Source: Tubulanus polymorphus
Lineage: Eukaryota; Nemertea; Palaeonemertea; Tubulaniformes; Tubulanidae
Direction: 5' to 3'
DNA: 64,000 nt
Assembly (NCBI RefSeq): GCF_964204645.1
Contig: NC_134027.1
Location: 21,626,485 to 21,690,484, forward strand
The notes below the pieces were generated by a model that was given only the letters and a program-made list of their open reading frames with translations, was not told the DNA's origin and made no database searches. Shown in pieces: positions 21,531 to 32,648 of the stretch; position 1 is the first letter of the stretch; each line of letters begins with the position of its first letter. Made by a program: the position numbers and the translations under genes.

Positions 21531-22186
21531 TGAACAAAAAGGAATTCATGAAACAGATAAACATGACGTTCGGTCATCTTTCGATATCTCTGAGTGACCA
21601 GAAGTTGGCAAGATTTCAGTACATCAAACGCGCTTCTGTCGGTATAGAAAAGAAAGATACAGCGCCAGTGGTCGGGAAGTTCAGGGAGATATGGACTCTC
21701 AGCAAAAACACATCTTTTGACCAAAAAGGCAACCATTATCAAAACCACTCAAAGAATGTATGGGTGTCAAATGTTCATGAGGGCCCGGGAATTGCAAAGA
21801 ATGAAATCATGCCAGATGAATGGACGACCAGGGTTGGAAGCGCTGAAGAACCTGATAGAACTGCTCGATGATGTGATGGAGCATAACTTCCCATCAACTG
21901 TGTTCGCCATCAGTGCTGGTATTATGTCTGTTCATTATGAAAGTATTGTCCATCATTACAGCGGGTGCCCGATGACAATGTCCTCTGGCCCACCAGGCAC
22001 ACGTATAGCTCTCAGCCTTAAAGCGTTGTTAGGGCTAATGAGAAGAGAAGGCCATCTTTATACACGTGGTACGAAGGACAAATTCCTCCAAATTCTTGGC
22101 CAAAGTTATATGCCACTAGTTTTAGATGATCCTAACTTATCAAAAGAATTGGCTAAATTATCCCATAGACTTATACAATGGTAGTA
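21531..22186 (+). pseudogene. P-loop ATPase-like unit, copy of 660-1314
   Basis: The N-terminal exon is open from about 21488 to 21871 (MNKKEFMKQINMTFGHLSIS onward) without the stop found in copy 1. The P-loop part runs in another frame from 21717 to 22184 with GPPGTRIA in place of a working Walker A and a VLDDPNLSKEL block. The two frames must once have joined near 21830-21850. This copy is the better guide to the ancestral N-terminus. Confidence 0.5.
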
Positions 22187-22370
22187 AACCTGCCTGGCTT
22201 CTGAGAACCCTCCCAACACACACCACATACTAATTGATTGGAATAATCTTTTCAGAAGAAATGGATACCAAAGCCCTGGCGCAACAGTCCACCAATGAAA
22301 ACCAGTTCGGACCAAGAGTTCTTTTTAAGACTGTCAGGTGTTTGGACCAAGAGTTCTTTTCAAGACTGTC

Positions 22371-22990
22371 AGGTTGGAGATGGTATTCTACAATGGATCT
22401 AAAAACTGGCTTTTATCAAATCAATCAAAAAAATCAGATTGTGTGTCCTTAAGGATCATATCAGTATGTAAGGATGGCACAGGGACACACTAATTCTCCA
22501 GCAACTTTTCAGAAATTAATTGAGAAATATCCGCGCTCCGCCAACTTACGTCAAGTATTGGCATATTTCTATATACTTAAATCTTTTATACAAAGACACT
22601 AAATGAGCATCTAGATAAGACTTTTTCGTATGTACTCTAATATGGCCTTAAACTCAGTTTAGACGAATGTCAGTTTTTTAGATGTCAGTGTCGTATTTAG
22701 GTCATGTGATTAGTGAGAAGTGTATAAAAGTACATGTCCTAAAATGATCGAAGCGGTAGACATGGCCCGTCGCTCATCATCAAAAAGGTAAAGATGTGGC
22801 TTTGTTTTGCATCATACTATCGGAGATTTATTGATTCTCCTTTGCAAGCACTAATAAAAGGTTGTCATTGACTAATCATTGTCATTGTTAGGGTATCGTG
22901 TTAACATAGTTGCAAAAAATCTAAAAGCCAACATCAATACTGTCCATTCAGTGAAGTGGCAAACACTTATAGAGTAGCATTTTGAGGATG
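22371..22990 (+). pseudogene. Ty3/Gypsy RT relic, copy 2
   Basis: This is the duplicate of 1480-2115 with the same order of blocks and mostly the same stops, plus a few private changes. Confidence 0.75.
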
Positions 22991-23337
22991 GAAATGATTG
23001 TAGAGATAGCTTTTCAATACTGTTTACAATGATTGGAGGCAGACTATATATCATTTCTGAACACTTTAAAATCGATGACATGTATACTAAGCATAGCGGT
23101 AGACATGCATGCAAGGTAAGCAGGAGTGAATTTAAATTCAAGTAATGGTGTCCTCGTCATAGTCAGGGTAGACATTCTACGAAGGCAGTATTGTACGAGT
23201 TTGACGAAAGGAACGAGGCAAGATGTGAAGTAGCTAGGTTATCAGGACACGGGAACAGACACCATAAGAGCTGCCGAGTACGTGGCAGTTCTATGTTGAT
23301 GAACGGGACCTCAGCATGTATATCAGAGAAATGCATC

Positions 23338-23800
23338 AACCTTGTAATATAGATTTCCAAAATCTCGAATTGTTGAAATATGCAGAAAAAAAAGTTAACC
23401 TTGCAATATAGATATCCAAAATCTAGATGTATTAAAATAGGCAGATGAAAAAAGCTAACCTTGTAATATAGATATACCAGATATCCAGATGTATAAACAA
23501 TTAATCAGGAGCAGCTGAGACAATGCGTATCTTATAAACACTTATTCAGGAGCAGCAGAGACAATGCATATCGTATAAACACTTATTCAGGAGCAGCAGA
23601 GACAATGTGTATCTTATAAACACTTATTCAAATAGGCAGAAAAAAGTTAACCTTGTAATATAGATATCCAAATCTAGATGTATGCAAATAGGCAGACAAA
23701 AAATTAACCTTGTAATATAGATATCCAAAATCGAGATGTATTCAAATAGGCAGAAAAAAAGTTAACCTTGTAATATAGATATCTAAAATCAACAAAACAA
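23338..23800. repeat. Compound minisatellite, copy 2
   Basis: It has the same two units as 2440-2960, with about three copies of the 41-bp unit instead of four. Confidence 0.85.
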
Positions 23801-25073
23801 CCGAAGCCATGCCTGCCTGCATATGCGACCATAAAAAATGCATATTTGGTTGTGATATCACTGTCCAGTCCAACAAATCCGATCCACATAAAATAATTGT
23901 AAAGGAGAACAAATAATTCATTTTTGTGGAGACAAAAACTGCAGAAACCTTGATGAAATTGCATGGTGGGCTGACTGACTTCACCCTAGCATCATCTCGT
24001 AGTTTTTGAAACCAACATCAAGGGTTGATGGAGTAGCCTTTCTGATGGTTGCTCAGCTGTGATGAAGGTCCTAAAGCCACGTGAGACACGCCGTATCTGC
24101 TTCACTGTTCAGGATACAAGGGATAAATTCAATAAAATACCATGTGTCCACGCAATTGAATAACTTTTGGCATGGTTTTATGTTGTCATGACAAGCAGAT
24201 GCATTCACCAATTTTTGCAAAGTCAGCTTGCAATCATTATTGCTTGGATTGTCGATAATTAACATGTGTATTAACTTAAGCTGATTCATCTTATCCTACC
24301 ACACGATTCAATATGTCCGGAAACCATTTATTACTAAACGGAAACACCATGTAAGAGTTGGTGTACGTGGGTTAACCACAATCTATAGCCACTGCGCATG
24401 CGCATATAATGTTAATCTGACTTTTTGTTGTGAAATAATCTTTAGTATTAGTTTGCAATTCAAGCGTTCGGATTGTGATGATCTACTCTCAGGCTGACTC
24501 TGATCCTTTTCTACTTAAGGCGTATTTTTTAATGAGGTAGATAGCATTATAGTCTTTAGAGTAGGATATTTTCCGGGATCCATCAATTTCAATCAGTATT
24601 CAGCGGGATCATCAATTTCAATCAGTATTCAGCGGGATCAATCAGTATTTACAATCTTGAGTGGGAAACTGTTGTTCTCTTTTTGGGATGAGTTATTGCC
24701 GTATTCTTATCCTTTTATTATTATCCTTTTTTGGCATGGTACTATGTTTTGTATCAGTACATTTCATTAATTCTGGGTATTAAATAATCTTCATAGATTT
24801 CTAAGATTCACCATTTAGTTACTTTTATTATTTCATCACAAAACTTACACTTGGTGGTATATTTGATATACAATTCATCATTTTAACTCTATTTCTGAGT
24901 GCTACTTAGATTTCTCCGAATTTCAAGGGCATGTGACATCCTGTTAGAGTGGGGTGAGGGTGTTGATTTCTGGATCTTGAAACGGCAGCAGGGGTTGCCA
25001 CACAGCTTCCCGTAATTTTAGTTTTATTCCCATCAAAGGATTAAATGATTCTTTATCGCTGTAAAACAAGTCA

Positions 25074-25789
25074 TTGAAGCTTTGAGGAACATAATGGGGC
25101 AAAACTTCTATGCGGCCCTGTTAGTGATGTGCGGGGATATTTTGGGCACCCATTACAGCTGTGTGTGTTGATGAGTTTGGTGGGTGTCCCATTACCAAAG
25201 CCGATGGACCCCCTGGCACCGGGAAAACCCTTAGCGTAAGGTTTTTCCTATCGCTCGTTGGTCGTCCTGAGAAATTCTACAGCCGGGTACGAAGGAGAAG
25301 CTTCTAAAATTGCTGTCTCAAATAGAAATTCCAATCGTCCTAGATGACGCAAAACTCACCAAAGAATTAGACGAGATGATTACTGAATTGCATGATGTCA
25401 AGAGGAAATCAACCACCCAAAACAACACTTGTTGTTGCCAGTCATTTTAGAGTTAGTGGAAAGAAAAGGTAAGAAATATATCACTGAATGGTCTGATTGG
25501 TGCAATTCGAATTCCCTTAATAGCAATATTTTAATTTGTTCAAGATAATTTTTCTGTTTTTTCAGTTATTGATATCACCAACCAAAACTTGGGATATCCT
25601 GGTGAGTTTGCAGGAACCATATGGAATTCTAAGCCACTTCCTTGGACTATCCCAGAAAATCTGAAGGAACCATTGTGGGACTTACTCTCCAAGACAACTC
25701 TAGTCTGTTGTACCCTTTTGCGGATGATACCTGAGAAGTTTCATCCATTTTGGGCTATGGAACTTAAAGAATTTGAAAATCTAGCATAG
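25074..25789 (+). pseudogene. P-loop ATPase-like unit with downstream exon
   Basis: This is the counterpart of units 2 and 3 fused. It runs IEALRNIMGQNFY, GILGTHYSC-like, then GPPGTGK encoded near 25208-25228 but shifted by one base afterwards, then RPEKFYS, LDDAKLTKELDEM and VVASHF. A GTAAGAAATAT donor follows (about 25468), and after a TTTTTTCAG acceptor (25565) comes the exon VIDITNQNLGYPGEFAGT to a stop at 25789. The first half appears recombined between the two units of copy 1. Confidence 0.5.
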
Positions 25790-25794
25790 CTTTT

Positions 25795-26104
25795 TTTCGG
25801 GAAAACCCTAAGCGTAAGGTTTTCCCTATCGCTCGTTGGTCGTGCTGAGAAATTCTACAGCCGGGGCACAAAAGAAAAACTTTTGGAATTGTTGTCGTAG
25901 AAGGAAATTCTGATCGCATTGGACGACCCTAAACTCACAAAGGAGCTAGGTGAAATGAACGTTGATCTTTTTAACAGGCCACAGAATTGTACGTTATCGA
26001 GAGGTGTGCAGCAACCGAAAACAATGCTTGTAGTTGCGAGTAATTTTGGAATCAGCGGAGAAACGAAGGTAAGACATGTCGCTGAATGGTCTGATTGCTG
26101 CTAA
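25795..26104 (+). pseudogene. P-loop ATPase-like unit (3' part)
   Basis: This is a near-identical counterpart of 5395-5693, from the FLSLVGRAEKFYS region through LDDPKLTKELGEMNVDL to the GETK donor. Confidence 0.5.
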
Positions 26105-26575
26105 AATGATAAATTTAGCAATATCGATCTTTTCCCCGGGAGTGAAGGACCTGGGGTCGCTGCAAGCTTGCTTGCTGTGGGATCTGAACGACGTGCGCCG
26201 ATTGACACATGTCAACCGCTGTAGCCTGCCCACGCATTGCTTGCTAATTGGCATCGGGATCGGTTAAATAAGAGTTTTATAATATTTTCAGACTGTGACC
26301 ATATTCTTAAAAATAGAACATATGTAATATACATTGGAAATATATAAATAAAGGTATATATTTGTATCATCTACCCGTTTATTCTTTTTGTGCAGCAATA
26401 AGAGCATTTTATTTTCTAATTTGAATGTATTTTCTTCAACGTACGTAACAAAAATCGGAAGGGTTATTGTTTCCCACGTCAATCAAGCAGGATCAAAGAC
26501 TTTACATGAGGCAATCCCGGTGCTGGTGGCCGGGAGACTTTTGGATTTTCTCACGGGTGAATAGAATTTAAGTCA

Positions 26576-27533
26576 TCATGGGTCTGCTCAATTCGTTCAT
26601 AGTGTCTTATTTCTGCGGGAAGATGGTCGCGTTCCAGATTTGGCAGAGTTCAACTTTGTTTTGTTGATTCAGATCGGCGCGAATTTCAAGGATAACAGAG
26701 AACACAGGAGCGGCTGGTGTACACAGCATGGCCTGCTGGAGAATAATATGGTGTGTCCAAACTGCGGAAGCCAATGCCGAGAACAGGGTATGGCACGTTA
26801 CGTCGACAGAGTGGCTTGGAGGTGTACAGCATGACGATGCAAGCGAGTTTTTAGTATTCGTCGCGGGAGTTTTTTCGAGAAGTCACATCTTCACTTGTGG
26901 CAGCTGCTGGGGCTCACTTACATCTGGAGCCGAAGTGCTGTTTCAAGCCGAGGCACGAGTGTTGCCGACACCATGCACGAGCTTGAAATACAGTCGGAGC
27001 ACACCATCATCGATCGGAATCAGTTCTGCCGCGATGTCCGTGTATCCTACTTCGTTAATCATCCGACACAGGTGGACCAGGTAGACTGGTAGAAATAGAT
27101 GAATCACTTTTTGCTCGGCGAAAATATAACCAGGGACGAATCGTTGCGGAGCAGTGGATATTCAGTGGCTACGAGGCAGAGGCGAAACAAGGTTTCCTTG
27201 TCCCAGTACCCAGGAGAGATGCTGCCACGCTGTTGCCAATCATACAACGGTGGATTCGTCCCGGCTTCACCATGTGGTCTGATATGTTGCAGGCATAGGA
27301 TTGGCCAGCTGGGGTACCAACACGGTCCAGTCAACCATACGGTCAACTTCGTCGATCCAGCCGCAGCCGTAACGACGAACCGTGTGGAGGCAATGTGGCA
27401 GCGAGCGAAAGCGAAATTTAAAGCCATGGCTGGCCCATCAAATTGTGCGATGATACCTGATTACTTAGCCGAGTTCGACAGATGCGATTCGCGTAAATTC
27501 AACAGATACGATTCTCATTCAGCAACCGTCTAA
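26576..27533 (+). pseudogene. Merlin / IS1595-type transposase relic, copy 2
   Basis: The zinc-ribbon frame (MVCPNCGSQCREQG, about 26747), the VEIDESLFARRKYNQG block (about 27087-27130) and the NRVEAMWQRAKAKFKAM block (about 27375-27430) are in the same broken frames as copy 1. The segment after SDM differs by an indel (GTTGCAGGCATAGG). Confidence 0.8.
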
Positions 27534-27639
27534 AATTTCGGAACCACAGATCAGCAACTACTACAGATTTTAGACAGCAACAGGAACCACAGCGAACAAT
27601 TTCGAGGAGCGGCAGAGCGATCTTTTTGGAGCAACGCTA

Positions 27640-28167
27640 CCAAAACAAATCAGGTCTAAAGATGGCCCTGATTGGTACAGGAATATTGACAAACTTCAGC
27701 TGATCCATCAGTACAACATGTATGGGGGTGTGGAAAAATTAGACCAACACATGTCATATTACTGCTACCCCCACAGTGATCAAAGGATACCACATAATTT
27801 ATACTATGCTTTAGAAATAGCAATGGTAAATTCAAGAATCGCATATAACATTGCTTTTCCAGATAAAAAGCTTAGTGGCCGGAAGTTTCGATTAGCTGTA
27901 ATCGAATCACTTTTACATGATCGTGTTCTACAACATTACCAAATTCCTCAGAAGCTTGGTGCGGTTGATGAAAGGCTAACTGGACAACATTTTCCTGGAA
28001 TCTATGCTGACAAAAAATTTAAACCTGAGTGTATAGTTTGTTCTAATAGTAGAGCAGGGCATAGGAAGCAAACCAGTCATTACTGCGTTCAGTGCAATAT
28101 TCCAGTGTGTCTTGTTTCTTGCTTTCAGAGATATTATACGCGCCAGAATTATAAAGTTGTTGATTGA
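27640..28167 (+). pseudogene. piggyBac-type transposase C-terminus, copy 2
   Basis: An open frame of 149 codons (27718-28167) runs from MYGGVEKLDQHMSYY through ALEIAMVNSRIAYNIAF to the stop. It includes the terminal cysteine-rich motif CIVCSNSRAGHRKQT, then HYCVQC, PVCLVSCF and RYYT. About 25 more codons are readable upstream (WYRNIDKLQLIHQYN). The catalytic core (first two Asp residues) is missing, so it cannot transpose. A domesticated C-terminal domain is conceivable but nothing here supports it. Confidence 0.85.
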
Positions 28168-28402
28168 CTTCATGCATTTATAAAACAGAGTTATCTGTGT
28201 TTTACAACCAGAAACATGATTTCAACAGAGATGAGAATGCCAACCAACCTATAAAATCCGCGGGTTTTTTTTTTTAGTTGCACACGCGAACCAGCACTCG
28301 CAAGCGACGAATGGGGGTCCTCCCCAAGAAAATTTTAGAAATTAAAAGCCTTTTCCGAGCACTTAGAGCGATCTTGAACCCATGAACGACTATTATATTT
28401 TG

Positions 28403-29137
28403 CAGGGATGAGAACGCCGACCTGTAAAATCCGCGGGTTATTTTTCTTGAGTGACATAAGCGAACCAGCTGACGGCGTAGCCATCATCACTAGCGAGCGC
28501 CGAAGGCGCGAAGCTATTTGGGGGGGATTTGGGGGCCCTCCCCCAAGAAAATTTTAGAAATTAAATACGTTTTCCGAGCACTTAGAGCGATCTCGAACCC
28601 ATGAACGACTATTATATTTTGGAAGGTAATGGCTAGTTCCAATGTGGTACATCCTCATTTGATGACATTCAGCATCTCATGCATTACGGGTCGAGCCCTG
28701 AATTATTGCAGTTAAAATGCGCCGATGAATGCTCACTAAAAACATCACCAAGTAGTGTATAATATCCGAAAGCGTTCGCCACACACACGCAGCAACAGTA
28801 AGTAGACCTATATACGTTACTACTGTTGCTGTGCGTGCGTGTCTGCAACCGATCGATAAAATACATACAAACTCATCGTAGTACAAATGTACATACAAAA
28901 TCACTGTGTTGCAATGAATATGCATTGAAATGCGATACTTTTACGTGACGATAAGTAAAACAGGCACTGAACGCTTTTACGGTTCACCTGATTACCGATC
29001 GCGCCGGACCAATTGAGTGAGATCATCACCCCCCCCCCATACTTTTACATCATTTTTGGACTATTTGGAAAATTGATATTTTTCAATACTGAAATCCGCG
29101 GCAAAAACCGCGGATCCGCGGGGAATTCTCATCTCTG
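28403..29137. mobile_element. Inner hAT-like element of the same family
   Basis: The ends are CAGGGATGAGAA and TTCTCATCTCTG, flanked by ATTTTG on both sides (28397-28402 and 29138-29143). Copy 1 of block B at about 17982-17992 keeps the empty site. The 735-bp element contains a hairpin-rich middle with CCGCGG-type GC-rich ends, and is inserted in the same orientation into a relative of itself. Confidence 0.85.
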
Positions 29138-29252
29138 ATTTTGGAAGGAAATGGCTAGTTCCAATGTGCTACATCTTCATTCGATGAAATGCAGCATTTC
29201 ATGCATTACGGGTTGAGCCCTGAATTATTGCAGTTAAGCAACTATAGACATT

Positions 29253-29705
29253 TTGATAAACCGTGATGTGCTCTCATTGATCTGTGAGCAGCGGCCTACA
29301 TTAGTTATGCGACAGATTGGGTCGAAAGACCTAGATAACCGGTATCTAACCCCGGCGTTTGTTGGGATGAAAATTTTTCAATACGCTAATGCCATTGTCG
29401 AGCGTACGGGCGCTGTAGTGTATATATGTGACCCTATTCGCCGCCAGAGATGGCGCAGTTTTAACGAAATTACTGCAAAAAGTAGGGTTAGACAAGCGCA
29501 GGAATTCCTGCATGCCGCTTGCACAGGGTGCGAAAAGATATTTTCCTGGCGGCATCGGGGGTTTTGGAATTCTAGATATAATCTGTATGGTGGGGATCTA
29601 GTTCACTTGAACAAACAGGGCAATATGAAACTATATCGGTCACTCCGTGGTGCGATGGTTAAGGCCGGGAAGTGTCTCGGGATTAATAGAAGTGAAAGGG
29701 TCTGA
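29253..29705 (+). CDS. SGNH-esterase-like ORF in a retroposed insert
   Basis: This is an intact 150-codon frame. It opens with ICEQRPTLVMRQIGSKDLDN, where SGNH hydrolases have a GxND block; here Lys replaces the Asn. VVYICDPIRRQRW and a WRHRGFW block follow, and near the end GGDLVHLNKQGN, with the Asp-x-x-His pair of block V. The nucleophile Ser block is not present, so this is a C-terminal part. The insert (about 29238-29812) breaks a hAT-like element and ends in an A run plus (TA)n, as expected for retroposition. SGNH domains are known in ORF1 of CR1-type LINEs and in some other retroelements; which one donated it is unclear. Confidence 0.55.
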   Translation: MINRDVLSLICEQRPTLVMRQIGSKDLDNRYLTPAFVGMKIFQYANAIVERTGAVVYICDPIRRQRWRSFNEITAKSRVRQAQEFLHAACTGCEKIFSWRHRGFWNSRYNLYGGDLVHLNKQGNMKLYRSLRGAMVKAGKCLGINRSERV

Positions 29706-30225
29706 ATCATGGAAATATGTAGAGATATGGACACACATACATAAATGCATATATATTAGGTAGGGCCCATGTGACTAATAATTAAAAAAAAAAAATATAT
29801 ATATATATATGCGCCGATGAATGCTCACTAAAAATCATCACCCAGTAATGTATAATGTCCGAAGACGTTCGCCACACTTGCGGCAACAGTAAGTAGGCCT
29901 ATGTACATTACTACTGTTGCCGCTGCGTGTCTGCAACCGATCGATAAAATACATACACGCTCATCATAGTACAAATGTAGATACAAAATCAGTGTTGCAA
30001 TGAATATGCATTGAAATGCGATACTTTTACGCGACGATAAGTAAAACAGGCACTGAACGCTTTTACGGTTCACATGATTACCGATCGCGCCAGACCAATT
30101 GAATGAGATCACCCACCCCCCCATACTTTTACATCATTTTTGGACTATTTGGAAAATTGATATTTTTCAATACCGAAATCCACGGGAAACCTCGGATCCG
30201 TGGGGAATTCTCATCCCTGTTTCAA

Positions 30226-31284
30226 ACTGCCTTTTGACTGCAGAAATTGTATATATTTGATGTGGTACCCTGGCTAAATTGTTTGCAATGATTTGCTAAA
30301 TTTGGATTTTGGACCAGTTTTTATATGCCTAAACAGCTATTTGTTTCATGAAAATGATTAACTTTTCAAAACATCACCATATCCAGACAAATTGTATCGA
30401 AAATTGCATATATTTAGTTAAGCATGCCTAAAACATTCAAAGTAGTGAGTTTTCATTCATTTTTACTTAGAAATTACTAAAAATGTGCAGAAAATGCGGT
30501 AAATATTTATTTTTCATTTGAATAATTAGGTCACAGCTCATTTGCATATTCAAATTTTGAAAAATAAATTGTACCATTTGATTCATTGAGTTATAAACTA
30601 TCAAAGTTTCTTTCACTCCAAATGGCTAGCTTGAATGGTTGAGGAACTATAACTGCTAAGACTGCTAAGTAAAAATTACAGTAGTTCTGCTGTGTGTTAC
30701 TGTGTGAGTGGATGTAGGCAGTATAATGATGACTTTTGTATAGACAGCCAAAGGGTTAAGAAGCAGAATCATAAATCACAGTTTATTGATTTAATTGTAA
30801 ATCAATCATCGTGGCTCATAACGATTGTGAATTTGTCAACTGCATAATTTCAACAACACGGTATAACGAAAATTACTGAAATTGAGCTGGATAAAGTAAA
30901 ATTGAATTTGGCTTCATTGTCCATAAAATCAACACACAAATTTCTGCGTTTCTGCATTTCTGCGTTTTGAAGGAACCGCGCCACTGCTGCAACGTGTCTC
31001 GTTAAGCACAGTAACGATTCGTGAGAAGACATTTTACAAAGAAAGAATAATTAGGCACACATGTGAGAACAAGTTTGCCTGTGCACGATGAGAACAATAG
31101 AGTCAGTTATGATATGGAATTGAAGGCGTTCAAGTCGATTATAGCTCCGGGTTTGGCCAAAAAAATATATACCGTTGTTTACGGTTTCCGAGCGACCCTG
31201 TCAAAAAGGTGCCGACCGAAAAACATTTTGGGATGTACTGGAAAACAAAATAACGAAAAACGAATTCCGACCATCTCAACTTGT
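30226..31284. other. no gene recognised
   Basis: This is AT-rich sequence. Frames of 60-75 codons (for example 31063-31290) show no motifs. Confidence 0.4.
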
Positions 31285-31520
31285 GTTTAGTTTAGAAGAG
31301 TTTTAGTTTAGAAGAGTTTTACGTCCCGACTGCAATTACTTACAGTGTAACCCTAGTGGGTGCCAGGGCCTTTTTATAGGTTATGGCTCACAACCTGACT
31401 AAGTTAGCAGAGCTTAGATCATGTATGTGTCTCGACAGCCAAGGCCAGAGGTGGTTTCGAACTAGGGACCTCTTGGTTCCCAGTCTTCCACTCAATCAAC
31501 TGAGCTAACTGCACAGGACA
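31285..31520 (-). mobile_element. tRNA-derived SINE
   Basis: Reading the minus strand, a tRNA-like head starts at about 31519, with an A box TAGCTCAGTTGATTGAG (31509-31493 region) and a B box AGTTCGAAACC (31462-31452). The RNA polymerase III promoter is therefore recognisable. A tRNA-unrelated body follows down to about 31320, then a tail of two TTTAGTTTAGAAGAG-type repeats (31287-31320, plus-strand reading). The anticodon arm does not fold cleanly, so a functional tRNA is unlikely. Confidence 0.6.
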
Positions 31521-31672
31521 TAATAAAACATGTGAGAACATAATAAAATATTTTCGTTCCTAAACAAATTTTGTTATTCGGTTTATTAATATTTCAATAT
31601 CGAGGGGCAAGCAACTTTGATAAGTCACGCGCACGAATATTTTCATCCTAACATTGAATATTGCATTCACTA

Positions 31673-32531
31673 GACCAGGAGCCACGGACATTTTATTCAT
31701 AGGAAGAGAGAAAAATTGTTTAACATGCCCAATTTGTAGGAAACCACCCGAGTAACAACGAATGACGTTGCTGCCGGGTCATAGCCTGTACCTTTGGCCT
31801 AGGCGGGCCCCTAAAAGGGGGATAAAATTTATCTTTATTCAAAGATCATTAGAAATGCATAATTTTAATCGCTAATCATAGAAATGAATGTAGGTATATC
31901 ATTTTTCAGCATGACAGCAGTTTTTTTCTGTACCGGGGCCTAAACAGTGACATTTTTGGGGGGGGCTGAAAATAAAGTTATTCAAAGATAGCGAAAAATG
32001 AATGAAACTTACATTATTTACTTCCATGTGTATAAGGCTACTTGAAAATGTGAGTGACAGCAACTTTTTCCTGTACAGCAGCCCCATAGACCCCAAGATG
32101 TCCCCGGATGACATTTTTAAAATATGGTGAGAAATAGCTGAAACTAATCACATCTTTTCTAACTGATAACTTTGAGATGCAAGATATCAATGACAGCAAT
32201 TTTCTCCTGTACAGGGGTCGTGACAGTGGCTTTTGGGGGTCCCGGACCATGGATTTATTCAAAGGAAGAGAGAAATGCATAATTTGAATTTCAAAGTGAT
32301 GTAATGACACGATACTAACTAAAAATACTCGTGACAGCAAAATCTGCATGTACAGGGCTCCAGACAGCAGTCCAATTTACAGACGCCTGAGACAGTTTTT
32401 ATTCAAATGGACACAGAAATTTTCATTTGTGTCAATGACATAGCTACATAAAAAAAAACTTCAACAGCAACTTTCATCTGTACCAAGGAAAAGACAGTTG
32501 TTTTATTGATTGTTGGTTTAGAAACAGGTCA
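31673..32531 (+). repeat. Left long terminal inverted repeat
   Basis: The arm is built of about five or six degenerate units of roughly 140 bp. Each has a TGACAGCAA stretch, a CTGTAC core about ten bases later, a G-rich run, then TTTATTCAAA and GAGAGAAATGCAT-type AT-rich sequence. Unit starts lie near 31910, 32045, 32190, 32330 and 32460. Confidence 0.85.
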
Positions 32532-32648
32532 AGTCTACTGAAGCATAACTAACTCCTACAGTCTATGTTAAGCCAGTAGTATAGATTTATAGTTTATCAG
32601 CCTTGAGCATCATAGATTGAGAGGTGACTTTATGAAATAGCATTTACC

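Larger units (their letters stand above)
21060..26115. repeat. Block A, copy 2
   Basis: This is the second copy of 205-5740. It lacks one ATPase-like unit, has one fewer minisatellite unit, and joins through a short segment (26116-26189, with the ATCTTTTCCCCGGGAG motif) straight to block B. That junction does not exist in copy 1. Confidence 0.85.
26190..28225. repeat. Block B, copy 2
   Basis: This is the second copy of 15757-17806, with the same Merlin and piggyBac relics. Small indels and substitutions separate the copies; the piggyBac part is less damaged here. Confidence 0.85.
28226..30219. mobile_element. hAT-like non-autonomous element with two nested insertions
   Basis: The ends are CAGAGATGAGAAT (28226) and its inverse ATTCTCATCCCTG (ending 30219), flanked by a perfect 6-bp duplication TTTCAA (28220-28225 and 30220-30225). 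Removing the insert 28403-29137 plus one copy of ATTTTG, and the insert of about 29238-29812, leaves an element of about 700 bp collinear with the inner copy. No transposase is encoded. The termini resemble hAT ends; a 6-bp duplication is shorter than the usual 8. Confidence 0.8.
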
